The notes beneath the pieces are model-generated. The model was not told the DNA's origin, did no database searches, and worked only from the letters and a program-made list of their open reading frames with translations. From CAZOJJ01 sp964580105 (GTDB taxonomy: Bacteria > Bacteroidota > Rhodothermia > Rhodothermales > Rubricoccaceae): DNA of 64,000 nucleotides. Below are positions 42,698 through 52,366 of this stretch, in pieces. The position numbers were made by a program, and so were the translations under genes. The DNA lies in assembly GCA_964580105.1 (NCBI GenBank), contig CAZOJJ010000004.1:1-64000 (forward strand). Reading direction: 5' to 3'. The stretch's first letter is position 1. Each line of letters starts with the position of its first letter.

Positions 42698-45535
42698 ATG
42701 GACAGCAGCAGGAGGGGAAGGAGTCACCGGCTCGGCCGCCTGGCCTGGGGCGTCGCGCTCGCCGCGCTCCTCATCGGGGCGGCCGCGCCGGCCTCGGCGC
42801 AGAGCCGCGGCAAGATCGCCGGGCGCGTCACCGACGCCGCCACGGGCGAGAGCCTCCCCGGCGTCAACGTCGTCATCGCCGGCACCGCGCTCGGCACCTC
42901 CACCGACGCCAACGGCGACTACTTCATCGCCAACCTCGAGGTGGGCACCTACGACGTCCGCGCCTCCTTCATCGGCTACGACGCGCTCACCGTCACCGGC
43001 GTGGACGTCAACCCGAACGCGACGGCCACGGTGGACTTCGCGCTCCGCGAGACGACGCTCGACGTCGGCGGCGAGGTCGTCGTCGAGGCGCGGCGGCCCC
43101 TCGTCGAGCGCGACAACACCACGTCGGTCACGCGGCTGGAGACCGAGGAGATCTCGTACCGCCCGACGACGGAGCTGACGCAGGTGCTCACCACGCTGCC
43201 GTCCATCAACGTCGAGAACGGCGAGATCACCGTGCGCGGGCGAACGCTCGACGAGGTCGCCTTCGTCGTGGACGGGGCGCGCTCGCGGAACCCGCTCAAC
43301 CACGACCCCTACACCCGCGTCAACCTCTCGGCGATCCAGGAGATCGAGGTCATCACGGGCGGGTTCAACGCGGAGTACGGCGAGGCCCAGTCCGGCGTCA
43401 TCAACGTGATCACGAAGGAGGGGAGCGAGGAGTTCGAGCTCTACCTCGACGCCCGCTACACCCCGCCCGGCCAGCGCCACTTCGGCACCGCCTTCTACGA
43501 CCGCTCCAGCCCGCTCTTCTGGGAGAACACGCACGCCCTCCACCCCGAGTGGTGGGTCGAGAACACCGACCAGTGGGTGGACCCCGAGGGCAACCTCGGC
43601 AGCAGCCCCTACGCGATCTGGACGCCCGAGGAGGCCTACCAGCACTACCTCGACACCCACCAGCCGCTCACCGACTACACCCACACCCCGACGTACCAGA
43701 CCGAGGTCGGCCTCGGCGGCCCGCTGCCCTTCGGCGACGCCACCTTCTACGGCACCGTCAAGTACCGCTCCGAGGCGCCCCTCTTCGGCAACGCCTACCG
43801 CGACCGCGGCGAGTTCTTCGACGGCAACCTCAAGGTGGCCGTCCCCCTCGGCCGCGGGATGAAGCTGCTGGCCTCGGGGTTCTACGGGCAGGAGGAGACC
43901 GGCTGGGGCTTCTTCAACGACTACTTCTGGGCCACCACCTACGGCACGCGCGCCCGCTACGCCTACTACGACTTCGCCGGGCTCCCGTACGAGCAGACCA
44001 ACGGGCAGAGCCTCCAGTTCGCCCACGTCCTCAGCGCCTCGACCCTCTACGAGCTCCGCCTCGCCCGCATCCAGGCCATCCGCGAGGTGAACCCCTTCCC
44101 CGACGACCCCCTCGGGTTCGACGCCTCCGGCCCCACCCCCGGCCTCGTCCGTTCCCGCGACGTCGGCGGCGACAACGCTGACCCCGTCGGGTTCAACACC
44201 ACCGGCTACTACTACCGCTACGCCGACGACAACACGGAGTGGGCCTTCGAGGGCACCCTTCGCTCGCAGGTCAACAAGTTCCTCGCCCTCCAGGGCGGCG
44301 CCGAGTTCTCCTACTACGTCCTCGACCACTACAACGAGGCCAAGCTCCCCAGCCGCCTCGACGACCGCACCTACCACCCCTACCAGGGCGCGGCCTACGC
44401 CCAGGGCAAGGTCGAGTTCGGCGGGCTCATCGTCAACGCCGGCCTCCGCCTCGACTTCTACAACGCCAACGACACCCTCTACACCGACATCTTCGCGCCG
44501 TTCGACCCGGAAGCCGAGACGGAGAAGACCGCGCTCTACGCCCAGCTCTCTCCGCGCATCGGCGTGGCCCATCCCATCGACAGCCGGACCGTCCTCCACT
44601 TCTCTTACGGCCACTTCTTCCAGCGGCCCGCCTTCAATGACTACGGCGAGGGCAACGACTTCGTCGGCGGCAGCCTCAACACGTTCATCGTGCAGGACAC
44701 CGGGCTGCCGTGGGTGCTCGCCAACCGCAACCTCCGCCCGCAGCACACCACCGCCTACGAGGTCGGCATCGAGCGGAACTTCGGGGACTACTTCATCCTC
44801 GACGTCACCGGCTACTACAAGGACATCCGGAATACCATCCGGACCATCACCGTCCAGACCGAGAACGGCGGCACCTACTTCACCAACGGCAACGGGGACT
44901 ACGCCGACGAGCGGGGCGTCGAGTTCTCGCTCCGCAAGGTGCCCTCCACCTACGCCTGGGGCACCGTCTCCGGCTACGCCAACTTCACCACCGGCATCAG
45001 CATCTTCGGCCGCAGCGGCGACCCCGTCACCGTCGCCCCGGATGGCGCCGGCTACGCCCCCTCGGGCGACTTCATCGGCCACCGCAACCCCCGCCTCAAG
45101 TTCGGCCTCTACTACCAGACGCCGACGGACTGGGCGGGCCCCGTCGGCGCGGTCCTCGGCGGCATCTCCCTCGCCCTCGACTACCGCGCCAGTCTCCCCA
45201 ACGAGGAGCTCCGCCAGGACTTCTTCCTCTTCGAGGACCAGAAGTACGTCCGCCCCTGGGACCAGGTGACCGACCTCCGCCTCCGCAAGGAGATTGCCCT
45301 CCCGAACGGCCTCGGCCGGCTCAGCCCCTACCTCGAGGTCTCCAACCTCTTCAACGACCGCTGGATCTTCCTCCAGGCCGTCGAGGTGGCCTCGCAGGCG
45401 GACCAGCGGGCCTTCGTCGAGAGCGGGTTCGACGACCTCCCCGAGACCGACGCCGCCGGCAACCCCATCCTCGACGTCGGCTACTATCGCAACCTCCCGC
45501 GCGCCGTCGTCTTCGGCGTCACGCTCAGCTACTAA
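42698..45535 (+). CDS. TonB-dependent receptor with carboxypeptidase-regulatory-like head
   Basis: 945 residues. Signal peptide (to PASAQ), a CarboxypepD-reg-like domain at about 38-115 (GRVTDAATGESLPGVNVVIAG), TonB plug at about 125-240 (ITGGFNAEYGEAQSGVINVIT, VVDGARSRNPLN) and a 22-strand-type barrel to the end (GVTLSY). It resembles OM receptors of the SusC broad group but lacks a neighbouring SusD; the next gene is a different kind of exported protein. It would bring an oligosaccharide or other ligand across the outer membrane using TonB energy. ATG overlaps none but follows the dehydrogenase by 23 bp; its stop TAA overlaps the next ATG. Confidence 0.9.
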   Translation: MDSSRRGRSHRLGRLAWGVALAALLIGAAAPASAQSRGKIAGRVTDAATGESLPGVNVVIAGTALGTSTDANGDYFIANLEVGTYDVRASFIGYDALTVTGVDVNPNATATVDFALRETTLDVGGEVVVEARRPLVERDNTTSVTRLETEEISYRPTTELTQVLTTLPSINVENGEITVRGRTLDEVAFVVDGARSRNPLNHDPYTRVNLSAIQEIEVITGGFNAEYGEAQSGVINVITKEGSEEFELYLDARYTPPGQRHFGTAFYDRSSPLFWENTHALHPEWWVENTDQWVDPEGNLGSSPYAIWTPEEAYQHYLDTHQPLTDYTHTPTYQTEVGLGGPLPFGDATFYGTVKYRSEAPLFGNAYRDRGEFFDGNLKVAVPLGRGMKLLASGFYGQEETGWGFFNDYFWATTYGTRARYAYYDFAGLPYEQTNGQSLQFAHVLSASTLYELRLARIQAIREVNPFPDDPLGFDASGPTPGLVRSRDVGGDNADPVGFNTTGYYYRYADDNTEWAFEGTLRSQVNKFLALQGGAEFSYYVLDHYNEAKLPSRLDDRTYHPYQGAAYAQGKVEFGGLIVNAGLRLDFYNANDTLYTDIFAPFDPEAETEKTALYAQLSPRIGVAHPIDSRTVLHFSYGHFFQRPAFNDYGEGNDFVGGSLNTFIVQDTGLPWVLANRNLRPQHTTAYEVGIERNFGDYFILDVTGYYKDIRNTIRTITVQTENGGTYFTNGNGDYADERGVEFSLRKVPSTYAWGTVSGYANFTTGISIFGRSGDPVTVAPDGAGYAPSGDFIGHRNPRLKFGLYYQTPTDWAGPVGAVLGGISLALDYRASLPNEELRQDFFLFEDQKYVRPWDQVTDLRLRKEIALPNGLGRLSPYLEVSNLFNDRWIFLQAVEVASQADQRAFVESGFDDLPETDAAGNPILDVGYYRNLPRAVVFGVTLSY

Positions 45536-47829
45536 TGCCACCCCGCACCCCCATGCTCACCGACACGCCGCCGGCCCGCCTCGGCCGCGCCGCCGGCCGG
45601 CCCGCCCGCGCCGCCGGCCGGCCCGCCCGCGCGCTCGTGGGGCTCTTCGCGCTCGCCCTCCTCGCCGGCCCCTTCGCCGAGGCTGCCCTCGCGCAGGACC
45701 AGGCCGTGGCCGTCCACCGACGGGGCCGTCTCTGGGAGAGCCTCTGGAACTTCGGCCACATCGGCGACCCCGGCGCCTGGGACTACCTCACGCCCCGCCC
45801 GATGGGCCTCTTCCCCGGCTTTCCCGGCTACGTCCACCCCATCGGCGGCGAGAGCAACGCGATCGACACGTACGTCAACGCCAACATGCACAACTTCCGC
45901 AGCGGCGTGTGGATCGGCGTGAAGAACCTCCTCGTCCCCGGCACCCCGCCGGGCTTCAGTCCCACTCGGAAGGACGTCGAGGTGTTCGTCGCAGGCGCCA
46001 ACATGGACGCGTACGGGACGACGAACGTGCTCCCGGACCTCCTCCTCCGGACGAACTACCTCGAGGCGGACGGCTTCGACCCTCTCCTGCCCGAGGAGTG
46101 GACCGAGGCCACGTGGGACACCGACGTCGGCATCACCGTCACCCGCCGCTCCTCCGTCTGGGGCTTCCCCGGCTACAGCGACCTCATCGTCTACGACTAC
46201 ACGTTCGAGAACACCGGCCGGATGGTCTCGAACCTCACCGGCGAGGTCGTCCCCAACGTGCAGGACTTCCAGCAGACGCTGGAGGAGGTCTTCTTCGCCT
46301 TCCACGGCGGCATGTCGGTTTCGACCAAGAGCCAGATCAACTTCCACTCCGAGCTGGTGGCCGTCCAGGCCGGCGGCTTCGGGTGGCAGCCCGGCTCCTA
46401 CCACGACTACTACGCCCTCTCCGACGACCGCACCCTCGCCTACGCCTACAACGTCAACGGCGGCGCCGCGCCCCATCCCAACGACCCGTACCCGCTCAAG
46501 GACGGGCAGGCGTGGCTCCAGCGGTTCGGCCCCGAGCTCCAGAGCCCGGCCGCCGTCGGCTGGCTCGCCCTCTATGCCGACCCCGCCGACGGCGACCCCA
46601 ACCCGGCCAGCCCGGCGCCCGAGGTGCTCCGCATCGACTCCCACAAGGGCGGCTCCTTCCAGGGCCGCGACCTCGACCTCGAGTTCTTCACCATCGCCAG
46701 CCGGGGCGAGCAGGCGTTCTATGACTTCATGACGACGCCGGACCTCCAGGACGGCCTCGGTAACAACGGCAACCGGTTCAACTTCTTCACCTTCTCCTAC
46801 GGCCCCTATACGATGGCGCCGGGCGAGACCGTCCGCATCGTCGTCGCCGAGATTGCCGGGGTGATGGACTACCACGCCGTCAACGCGGGCGACCCCGAGG
46901 GCTTCTTCCCCGACAGCACCATCGCCGCCATCGAGGCCAACGCCGAACTGGCGCGCAACGCCGTCGCATGGGGGCTCGGCGCCACCGTGGACGCCGGAGG
47001 CGAGAGCTTCCCCCTCGCCGCGGACGTGCCCGAGCCGCCGCCCGCCCCGGCCACCGACGCCGTCAACGCCTCCGAGGGCACCGAGGTCGCCGCCATCGCC
47101 GTGACCTGGGACACCGTCGCCGAGACGGCCGTGATCACGGACGGCTCCGGCGGCGTCTTCTACGACGGCGGCCAGGACCTCGACGGCTACCGCATCTACC
47201 GCTCGACCGACTTCCAGTTCGTCTCCGACACCGAGCCCCCCGTGCTCCGCGGCGCCGCGTGGACGCTCCTCCGGGACATCCCCATCGCCGAGGCCCAGCA
47301 GTACTTCGACGCCGAACTCGGGCGCTACCGCTTCGTGGACGAAAGCGTCGAGTTCGGACGCCGCTACGGCTACTACGTCGCTGCCTACAACACCGACCCC
47401 GGCCCGTGGACCTCCGCCAACGGCACGCTCGTCACGGACCTCCCCGAGCTCGTCTCCGGCCAGTACAACCGGAGCCAGGCGGCCAGCGCCGTGGCCGGCC
47501 CCGTGGAGCACTTCGACGTCTACGCCGTCCCGAACCCGTTCGTCTACGGCGACCCCATGCGCTCGTTCGGGCTGGAGGACCCCTACCGGATCGAGTTCCG
47601 CAACCTCCCCGAGCGCGCCACCATCCGCATCTACACCATCGCCGGCGACCTCATCCGCACGCTCGACCACGGGCCGGACGACCGCGGCAACCTCTCCGGC
47701 ACCATCGCCTGGGACCAGAAGAGCGACTCCGGCCTCCTCGTCGCCCCCGGCCTGTACGTCTTCCACGTGCAGTCGGAGACCGAGGGCGTGGCCGGCGCCC
47801 TCACCGGCAAGGTGATGATCATCCGCTAG
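45535..47829 (+). CDS. Large exported protein with FlgD/T9SS-type C-terminal domain, partner of the TonB receptor
   Basis: 764 residues; ATG overlaps the receptor stop (TAATG). Signal peptide with an unusual repeat in its head (RAAGRPARAAGRPA) ends at EAALAQ. The body (residues about 60-520) is not recognised; it has many aromatic and Asn/Gly-rich strands. Residues about 520-640 are Fn3-like (DLDGYRIYRSTDFQFVSD, YGYYVAAYNTD). The end (VPNPFVYGDP, IRIYTIAGDLIRTLDH, VAPGLYVFHVQSE) is a FlgD-like Ig/T9SS sorting domain. No SusD-type helical repeat is visible. Neighbours suggest that it binds the ligand at the surface for the receptor. Confidence 0.72.
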   Translation: MPPRTPMLTDTPPARLGRAAGRPARAAGRPARALVGLFALALLAGPFAEAALAQDQAVAVHRRGRLWESLWNFGHIGDPGAWDYLTPRPMGLFPGFPGYVHPIGGESNAIDTYVNANMHNFRSGVWIGVKNLLVPGTPPGFSPTRKDVEVFVAGANMDAYGTTNVLPDLLLRTNYLEADGFDPLLPEEWTEATWDTDVGITVTRRSSVWGFPGYSDLIVYDYTFENTGRMVSNLTGEVVPNVQDFQQTLEEVFFAFHGGMSVSTKSQINFHSELVAVQAGGFGWQPGSYHDYYALSDDRTLAYAYNVNGGAAPHPNDPYPLKDGQAWLQRFGPELQSPAAVGWLALYADPADGDPNPASPAPEVLRIDSHKGGSFQGRDLDLEFFTIASRGEQAFYDFMTTPDLQDGLGNNGNRFNFFTFSYGPYTMAPGETVRIVVAEIAGVMDYHAVNAGDPEGFFPDSTIAAIEANAELARNAVAWGLGATVDAGGESFPLAADVPEPPPAPATDAVNASEGTEVAAIAVTWDTVAETAVITDGSGGVFYDGGQDLDGYRIYRSTDFQFVSDTEPPVLRGAAWTLLRDIPIAEAQQYFDAELGRYRFVDESVEFGRRYGYYVAAYNTDPGPWTSANGTLVTDLPELVSGQYNRSQAASAVAGPVEHFDVYAVPNPFVYGDPMRSFGLEDPYRIEFRNLPERATIRIYTIAGDLIRTLDHGPDDRGNLSGTIAWDQKSDSGLLVAPGLYVFHVQSETEGVAGALTGKVMIIR
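45587..45628 (+). repeat. Perfect 21-bp tandem repeat in the signal region
   Basis: Two identical 21-bp units (first at 45587-45607, second at 45608-45628) encode (G)RAAGRPA twice just ahead of the hydrophobic core of the signal peptide. Expansion would keep the frame and change only the basic head. Confidence 0.8.
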
Positions 47830-47841
47830 AGGAGAGAACCC

Positions 47842-48873
47842 ATGCGTACACGCCTTCTGCCTCTCGCCCTCCTCGCGGGCTTCCTCGCCCTCCTCGCGGG
47901 CCTCCTCGCCCCGCCCGCCCTCGCCCAGGACGAGGGGCCGCCGCTCGGCCGGGGCGACGACTTCAACCGGGGCGGTCGGACCGCCTTCCAGTTCGTCAAG
48001 ATCGGCGTCGGCGCCCGGCAGGCCGCCCTCGGCGAGGCCAGCGTGGCCCTCGTCCGCGACGCCTCCGCCGCCTTCTGGAACCCGGCCGGGATCGCCGGGA
48101 TCGAGCGCTACGAGGCCGCCTTCGCCTACACCCGCTGGCTGGCCGACATGAACTACGCCGGCGCCGCCGTCGGCATGCGCGCCCGGGGGATCGGAACCTT
48201 CGCCCTTTCCGTGGCCGCCCTCGACTACGGCGACATTCCCGAGGCCGTGCTGGGTACCGGCGCCGCGGATCCCCGCACCGGCAACATGGTCTCCGGCGGC
48301 GACTTCATGGCCGGCCTCTCCTACGCCCGCGAGTTCACCGACCGCCTCGCCATCGGCGTGGGCGTGAAGTTCCTCCACGAGAACCTCTGGGAGCACAGCG
48401 CGAGCACCGTCGCCTTCGACGTCGGCACGAACTACGAGGTGGGCTACCGGGGCCTCCGCCTCGCCATGAGCGCGCAGAACCTCTCCGGCGCCGTGAGCTG
48501 GCGGCCCGACAGCCTCACCGACCGCACCGAGGGCTACGACCTCCCGCTCGTCTTCCGCGTCGGCGTCTCGGGCGCGCTCGTCGGCCCGGACGCCTTCGTG
48601 CAGATGGGCGGCCCGCACCGCCTCGTCGCCGCCGTCGAGGCCATCAATACGAACGACTTCAGCGAGCGGCTCCACGTCGGCCTCGAGTACACGTTCAACG
48701 ACCTCTTCGCCCTCCGGGGCGGCTACCGCCTCAACTACGCCGAGGGCAACTGGTCCGTCGGCGCCGGGCTCACGCCGACCGTCGGGGCAATGCGGATGCG
48801 GGTCGATTATGCCTACGTCGGCTACGAATTCCTCACCGCGCCGCACCGCCTCAGCGTCGGCTTCGCCTTCTAG
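47842..48873 (+). CDS. PorV/UPF0164-type outer-membrane barrel
   Basis: 343 residues with signal peptide (to PALAQ). The opening FQFVKIGVGARQAALGEASVALVRDASAAFWNPAGIAG is the PorV/PorQ/UPF0164 signature, also seen in the true porV at 16126, and the rest is barrel strands ending in VGFAF. This is a second family member, placed right behind a receptor and an exported cargo (12 bp gap, AGGAGAG before the ATG). It may serve as a dedicated shuttle or anchor for the cargo upstream. Confidence 0.82.
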   Translation: MRTRLLPLALLAGFLALLAGLLAPPALAQDEGPPLGRGDDFNRGGRTAFQFVKIGVGARQAALGEASVALVRDASAAFWNPAGIAGIERYEAAFAYTRWLADMNYAGAAVGMRARGIGTFALSVAALDYGDIPEAVLGTGAADPRTGNMVSGGDFMAGLSYAREFTDRLAIGVGVKFLHENLWEHSASTVAFDVGTNYEVGYRGLRLAMSAQNLSGAVSWRPDSLTDRTEGYDLPLVFRVGVSGALVGPDAFVQMGGPHRLVAAVEAINTNDFSERLHVGLEYTFNDLFALRGGYRLNYAEGNWSVGAGLTPTVGAMRMRVDYAYVGYEFLTAPHRLSVGFAF

Positions 48874-48882
48874 GGCAAGGGG

Positions 48883-48960
48883 GGACGGAGGGTACGGAAG
48901 GAGAGGGGGAAGCCCTCGCTCCTGTCCCTCCATCTCCTCCGCCCTCTCTTTTCTCCGTCC
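48883..48960 (+). repeat. Purine/pyrimidine intergenic hairpin D
   Basis: GGACGGAG (48883-48890) pairs with CTCCGTCC (48953-48960), and GAGAGGG (48901-48907) with CCCTCTC (48942-48948). It fills the gap between the PorV-like and the GH106-like gene and ends 23 bp before the ATG. Confidence 0.6.
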
Positions 48961-48983
48961 TCACCCCTTCCACCACCCCAGGC

Positions 48984-51900
48984 ATGGCTTACCAGGACGC
49001 CGTCGTTCACGGCCTCCCCCTCACCCGCGAGAGCTTCCAGACCCCGCCCCTGGAGATGGGCATCGTCCCGTTCTGGTTCTGGAACGGCGAACTCGACTAC
49101 GACGAGATGGCGTGGCAACTCCGCGAGTACCACGCCAAGGGCGTGCGCAGCCTGTTCCTCCACGGGCGGATGGGCCTCAAGGTGCCCTACCTCTCCGAGG
49201 GCTGGTTCGACCGCGTCAAGTTCGCCGTCGAGGAGGCCAAGAAGGTCGGCATCGACACGTGGGTCTACGACGAGATGGACTGGCCGAGCGGCACGGCCGA
49301 GCGGCAGGTGATCCGCGCGTACCCCCACCTCGCGCAGCGCTACATGGAGCTCGTCGCCCTCAACGTGGACGGCCCGCTCTTCACCTTCCTCGAAGCGCAG
49401 GACTCCCGCTACGTCAACACCGGCCCGGCCAACGCCATCGCCGCCTTCGGCGTGCGCAAGGAGGAGTTCCTGAACGGGATCGAGTCGGTCGTCGACCTCA
49501 ACAAGCACATCGCCTTCGAGAACACGGTGCCCTGGGAGGCGCCCGAGGGGAAGTGGGTGCTGCTGTACTTCCTCGAGAAGGAGGCGCCGTGGTACATCGA
49601 CACGCTCAACCCGGAGAGCACCGAGCGCTTCCTGGAGCTGACGCACGAGAAGTACAAGGCGGCCGTCGGCCACGAGTTCGGGAAGCAGGTGCCGGGCTTC
49701 TTCACCGACGAGCCGGCGATGTACTACTACCAGGTGGGGATGCAGAACCACGTCCTCCCGTGGTCCCGCCAGATGTTCAAGATCTTCCGCGAGCGGCGCG
49801 GCTACGACCTCAAGCCCTACCTCCCCGCCCTCTACACCTCGATGGGCGAGAAGACGGCACAGGTCCGCTTCGACTTCTTCCAGACGCTCACCGAGCAGTA
49901 CGAGGAGACCTACTACAAGCGCATCGGCGACTGGTGCCGCGACAACGGCACGCTCTTCACCGGGCACCTGCTCTTCGAGGAGTGGCTGCGCCTCCACGCC
50001 CGCTGCGAGGGCAACCTCTTCCGCTACCTCCGCCACATGGACGTGATCGGGGTGGACCACCTCTATCCCAAGATCGGCAGCCCCGAGGAGCCGGACCAGC
50101 ACGTCGCCCTCAAGCTGGCCTCCAGTGCCGCGCACCACTTCGGCTCCGCGCGCCTGCTCTGCGAGAGCATGGGCGGGACGTACTGGGACTGCACGCTCGA
50201 GCGGATGAAGTGGCAGGCCAACTGGGAGTACGCCCTCGGCGTCAACCTCTTCAACAACCACGGCTACCACTACTCCATCGAGGGCGAGCGCAAGCGCGAC
50301 TGGCCGCCGAGCCAGTTCTACCACCACACCTGGTGGGAGCACTACCCCCACTTCACCGACTACATGGCTCGCCTGAGCCACGTCCTCTCCGGCGGGCGCC
50401 ACGTCGCCAAGGTGGCCGTGCTCTACCCCATCGCCAGCATCTGGACCAACTTCACGCCGCAGCACCAGGACCCCGTCTCGAAGATCATCGAGGGCGACTT
50501 CAACCAGATGACCGACGCCCTCCTCCGGCTCCACGTCGACTTCGACTACCTCGACGAGGAGGTGCTGGCCGAGGCCACCGTCGAGGACGGCGCGATCAGG
50601 GTCCGCGACGAGGCCTTCGAGGTGCTCATCCTCCCGCCGCTGACGCACATCCGCCCGACGACGTTCGCGCAGATCCAGCGCCTCGTGGCCTCCGGCGGCA
50701 GCGTCATCGCCGACACCCTGCTGCCGACGCACTTCATCGAGCCGGGCACGAGCGCGCCCGTCTCGCCCAACGGCGAGGCCCGGGACGTCTCCGGCTTCTT
50801 CGGCCTCGACGCCCGCGCGCTCCACGACCGGTTCGTGGCCGGCGAGGCCGGGCCGTACGATGTGCGCTTCGGGACGGGCCCGGACGGCACGGGCCACGTC
50901 ATCGTGATTACGGGCCCCGGCCTCAGCGCCGACCAGGCGACGAAGACGGACCGCCGCGCGCTCGACGGCGAGGGCATGAGCTCGCCCGGCGCGCGCATGG
51001 GTGCCGAGGCCCGCGCGGCCCTCCAGGCGGCGCTCGACCGCTGCATCACGCCCGACGTGACGATCTCCGAGCCCGACGTGTTCTACCTGCACCGCGTCAA
51101 GGACGGCCACGACGTCTACTTCCTCGCCAATACGATGCAGGAAGACCGCGGGCGCGTCGAGGTCACGTTCGAGCAGGTCGGGCGCCCCGAGCTGTGGAAC
51201 CCCAACACCGGCGCGACCGAGCCCGTCCACGTCTACGACGTCCGCGACGGCCGCCTCGTCCTCTGGCTCGACTTCCCGCCCAGCGAGGCCCACGTCGTCG
51301 TGATCCGCGGGGAGATCGAGGGGCCGCACGTCACCGAGACCAACCTCGACGCCGTGACCTTCGACGGTGACACCGTCGTCGGCTACGCCGAGGGCGGGGA
51401 GGCGGTCTTCGCCGTCGTGGACGGCCGGCGGCGCACGGCCGAGGCGCGCGAGGCGCTCCCGCCCCTCGTGCTTCCCGAGCGCTACGCCTTCCGCACCGAG
51501 GAGCCCAACGTGCTCCTCCTCGGCAACTTCAAGATGCGGATGCTCGAAGGCGAGCGCGGAGACGGGTTCGAGGCCCCCGACTTCGACGACGGCGACTGGC
51601 TCGACGTGACCAACGGCGCCTGGGAGATGCAGCTCCCCGCCGAGCGCGACGAGGCGACGTACCCCGTCACGGTCCAGTACCGCACCACCTTCCAGGTGCA
51701 CGCCCTCCCGGACGCCCCGCGCCTGATGATCGACGGCTTCCGCGGCGAGCGGTACCGCCTCTTCCTCAACGGCCGCGAGGTCACCGACCCCGGCACGCGC
51801 TCCTACCTCGACGCCGAGATCAAGGAGGTGGACCTCACGGGGTTCCTCCGCGAAGGCCGCAACGTCGTCGCCCTGGAGCTGGTGGTGAACAAGCGGACCG

Positions 51901-52340
51901 AGGGGCTCCTCGACCTCCTCAAGATCACCGGCACCTTCGCCCTCGACGGCGATCCCGAGGCGGGATGGGCCATCGCCGCGCCGCGCGCCGAGATGGCCGT
52001 CGGGGACTGGACCCAGCAGGGTTACCCCTTTTTCTCCGGCACCGGCGTCTACACGGCCGAGGTCGAGGTGCCCGAGGCCTACGCCGGCGGCCGGCTCGTG
52101 CTGGAGGCCGAGCTGGGCGAGGACGTGCTCAGCGTGTCCGTAGACGGCGGCGAGGCCCGCGTGGCGCCCTGGCACCCGTACCGGCTCGACCTGACCGACA
52201 CGCTCGCGCCCGGCCGCCATACCGTCGAGCTGCGCGTGACGAACACCCTCATCAACATCCTGGAGGGCGTCACGCTCGCCTCGGGCCTGCGCGCGCAGCC
52301 CCGCCTCGTCCACGCCCACCGCTATACGCTCGCCCGCTGA
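48984..52340 (+). CDS. GH106-like alpha-L-rhamnosidase family glycoside hydrolase
   Basis: 1118 residues, no signal peptide, so cytoplasmic. The TIM-barrel part begins MGIVPFWFWNGELDYDEMAWQL and has PGFFTDEPAMYYY (D242, E243), the layout of GH106 and related large 'sugar-binding' glycosidases, where the acid in the DEP motif belongs to the active site. A HxNNHGYHYSIEG-type segment (NLFNNHGYHYSIEG) follows. Residues about 860-1110 are two beta-sandwich domains (GH2-like: VQYRTTFQVHALPDAPRLM, FLREGRNVVALELVV). Likely removes alpha-L-rhamnose or a similar deoxy-sugar from imported oligosaccharides. GH106 versus a near relative cannot be decided here. Confidence 0.78.
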   Translation: MAYQDAVVHGLPLTRESFQTPPLEMGIVPFWFWNGELDYDEMAWQLREYHAKGVRSLFLHGRMGLKVPYLSEGWFDRVKFAVEEAKKVGIDTWVYDEMDWPSGTAERQVIRAYPHLAQRYMELVALNVDGPLFTFLEAQDSRYVNTGPANAIAAFGVRKEEFLNGIESVVDLNKHIAFENTVPWEAPEGKWVLLYFLEKEAPWYIDTLNPESTERFLELTHEKYKAAVGHEFGKQVPGFFTDEPAMYYYQVGMQNHVLPWSRQMFKIFRERRGYDLKPYLPALYTSMGEKTAQVRFDFFQTLTEQYEETYYKRIGDWCRDNGTLFTGHLLFEEWLRLHARCEGNLFRYLRHMDVIGVDHLYPKIGSPEEPDQHVALKLASSAAHHFGSARLLCESMGGTYWDCTLERMKWQANWEYALGVNLFNNHGYHYSIEGERKRDWPPSQFYHHTWWEHYPHFTDYMARLSHVLSGGRHVAKVAVLYPIASIWTNFTPQHQDPVSKIIEGDFNQMTDALLRLHVDFDYLDEEVLAEATVEDGAIRVRDEAFEVLILPPLTHIRPTTFAQIQRLVASGGSVIADTLLPTHFIEPGTSAPVSPNGEARDVSGFFGLDARALHDRFVAGEAGPYDVRFGTGPDGTGHVIVITGPGLSADQATKTDRRALDGEGMSSPGARMGAEARAALQAALDRCITPDVTISEPDVFYLHRVKDGHDVYFLANTMQEDRGRVEVTFEQVGRPELWNPNTGATEPVHVYDVRDGRLVLWLDFPPSEAHVVVIRGEIEGPHVTETNLDAVTFDGDTVVGYAEGGEAVFAVVDGRRRTAEAREALPPLVLPERYAFRTEEPNVLLLGNFKMRMLEGERGDGFEAPDFDDGDWLDVTNGAWEMQLPAERDEATYPVTVQYRTTFQVHALPDAPRLMIDGFRGERYRLFLNGREVTDPGTRSYLDAEIKEVDLTGFLREGRNVVALELVVNKRTEGLLDLLKITGTFALDGDPEAGWAIAAPRAEMAVGDWTQQGYPFFSGTGVYTAEVEVPEAYAGGRLVLEAELGEDVLSVSVDGGEARVAPWHPYRLDLTDTLAPGRHTVELRVTNTLINILEGVTLASGLRAQPRLVHAHRYTLAR

Positions 52341-52366
52341 GGCGAGCCTTCCCACCGAGGCGACCG

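Noticed and set aside
45535..47829. SusD homologue behind the TonB receptor
   Set aside because: No lipobox, no TPR helices and a FlgD/T9SS-type C-terminus; it is an exported beta-rich protein instead.
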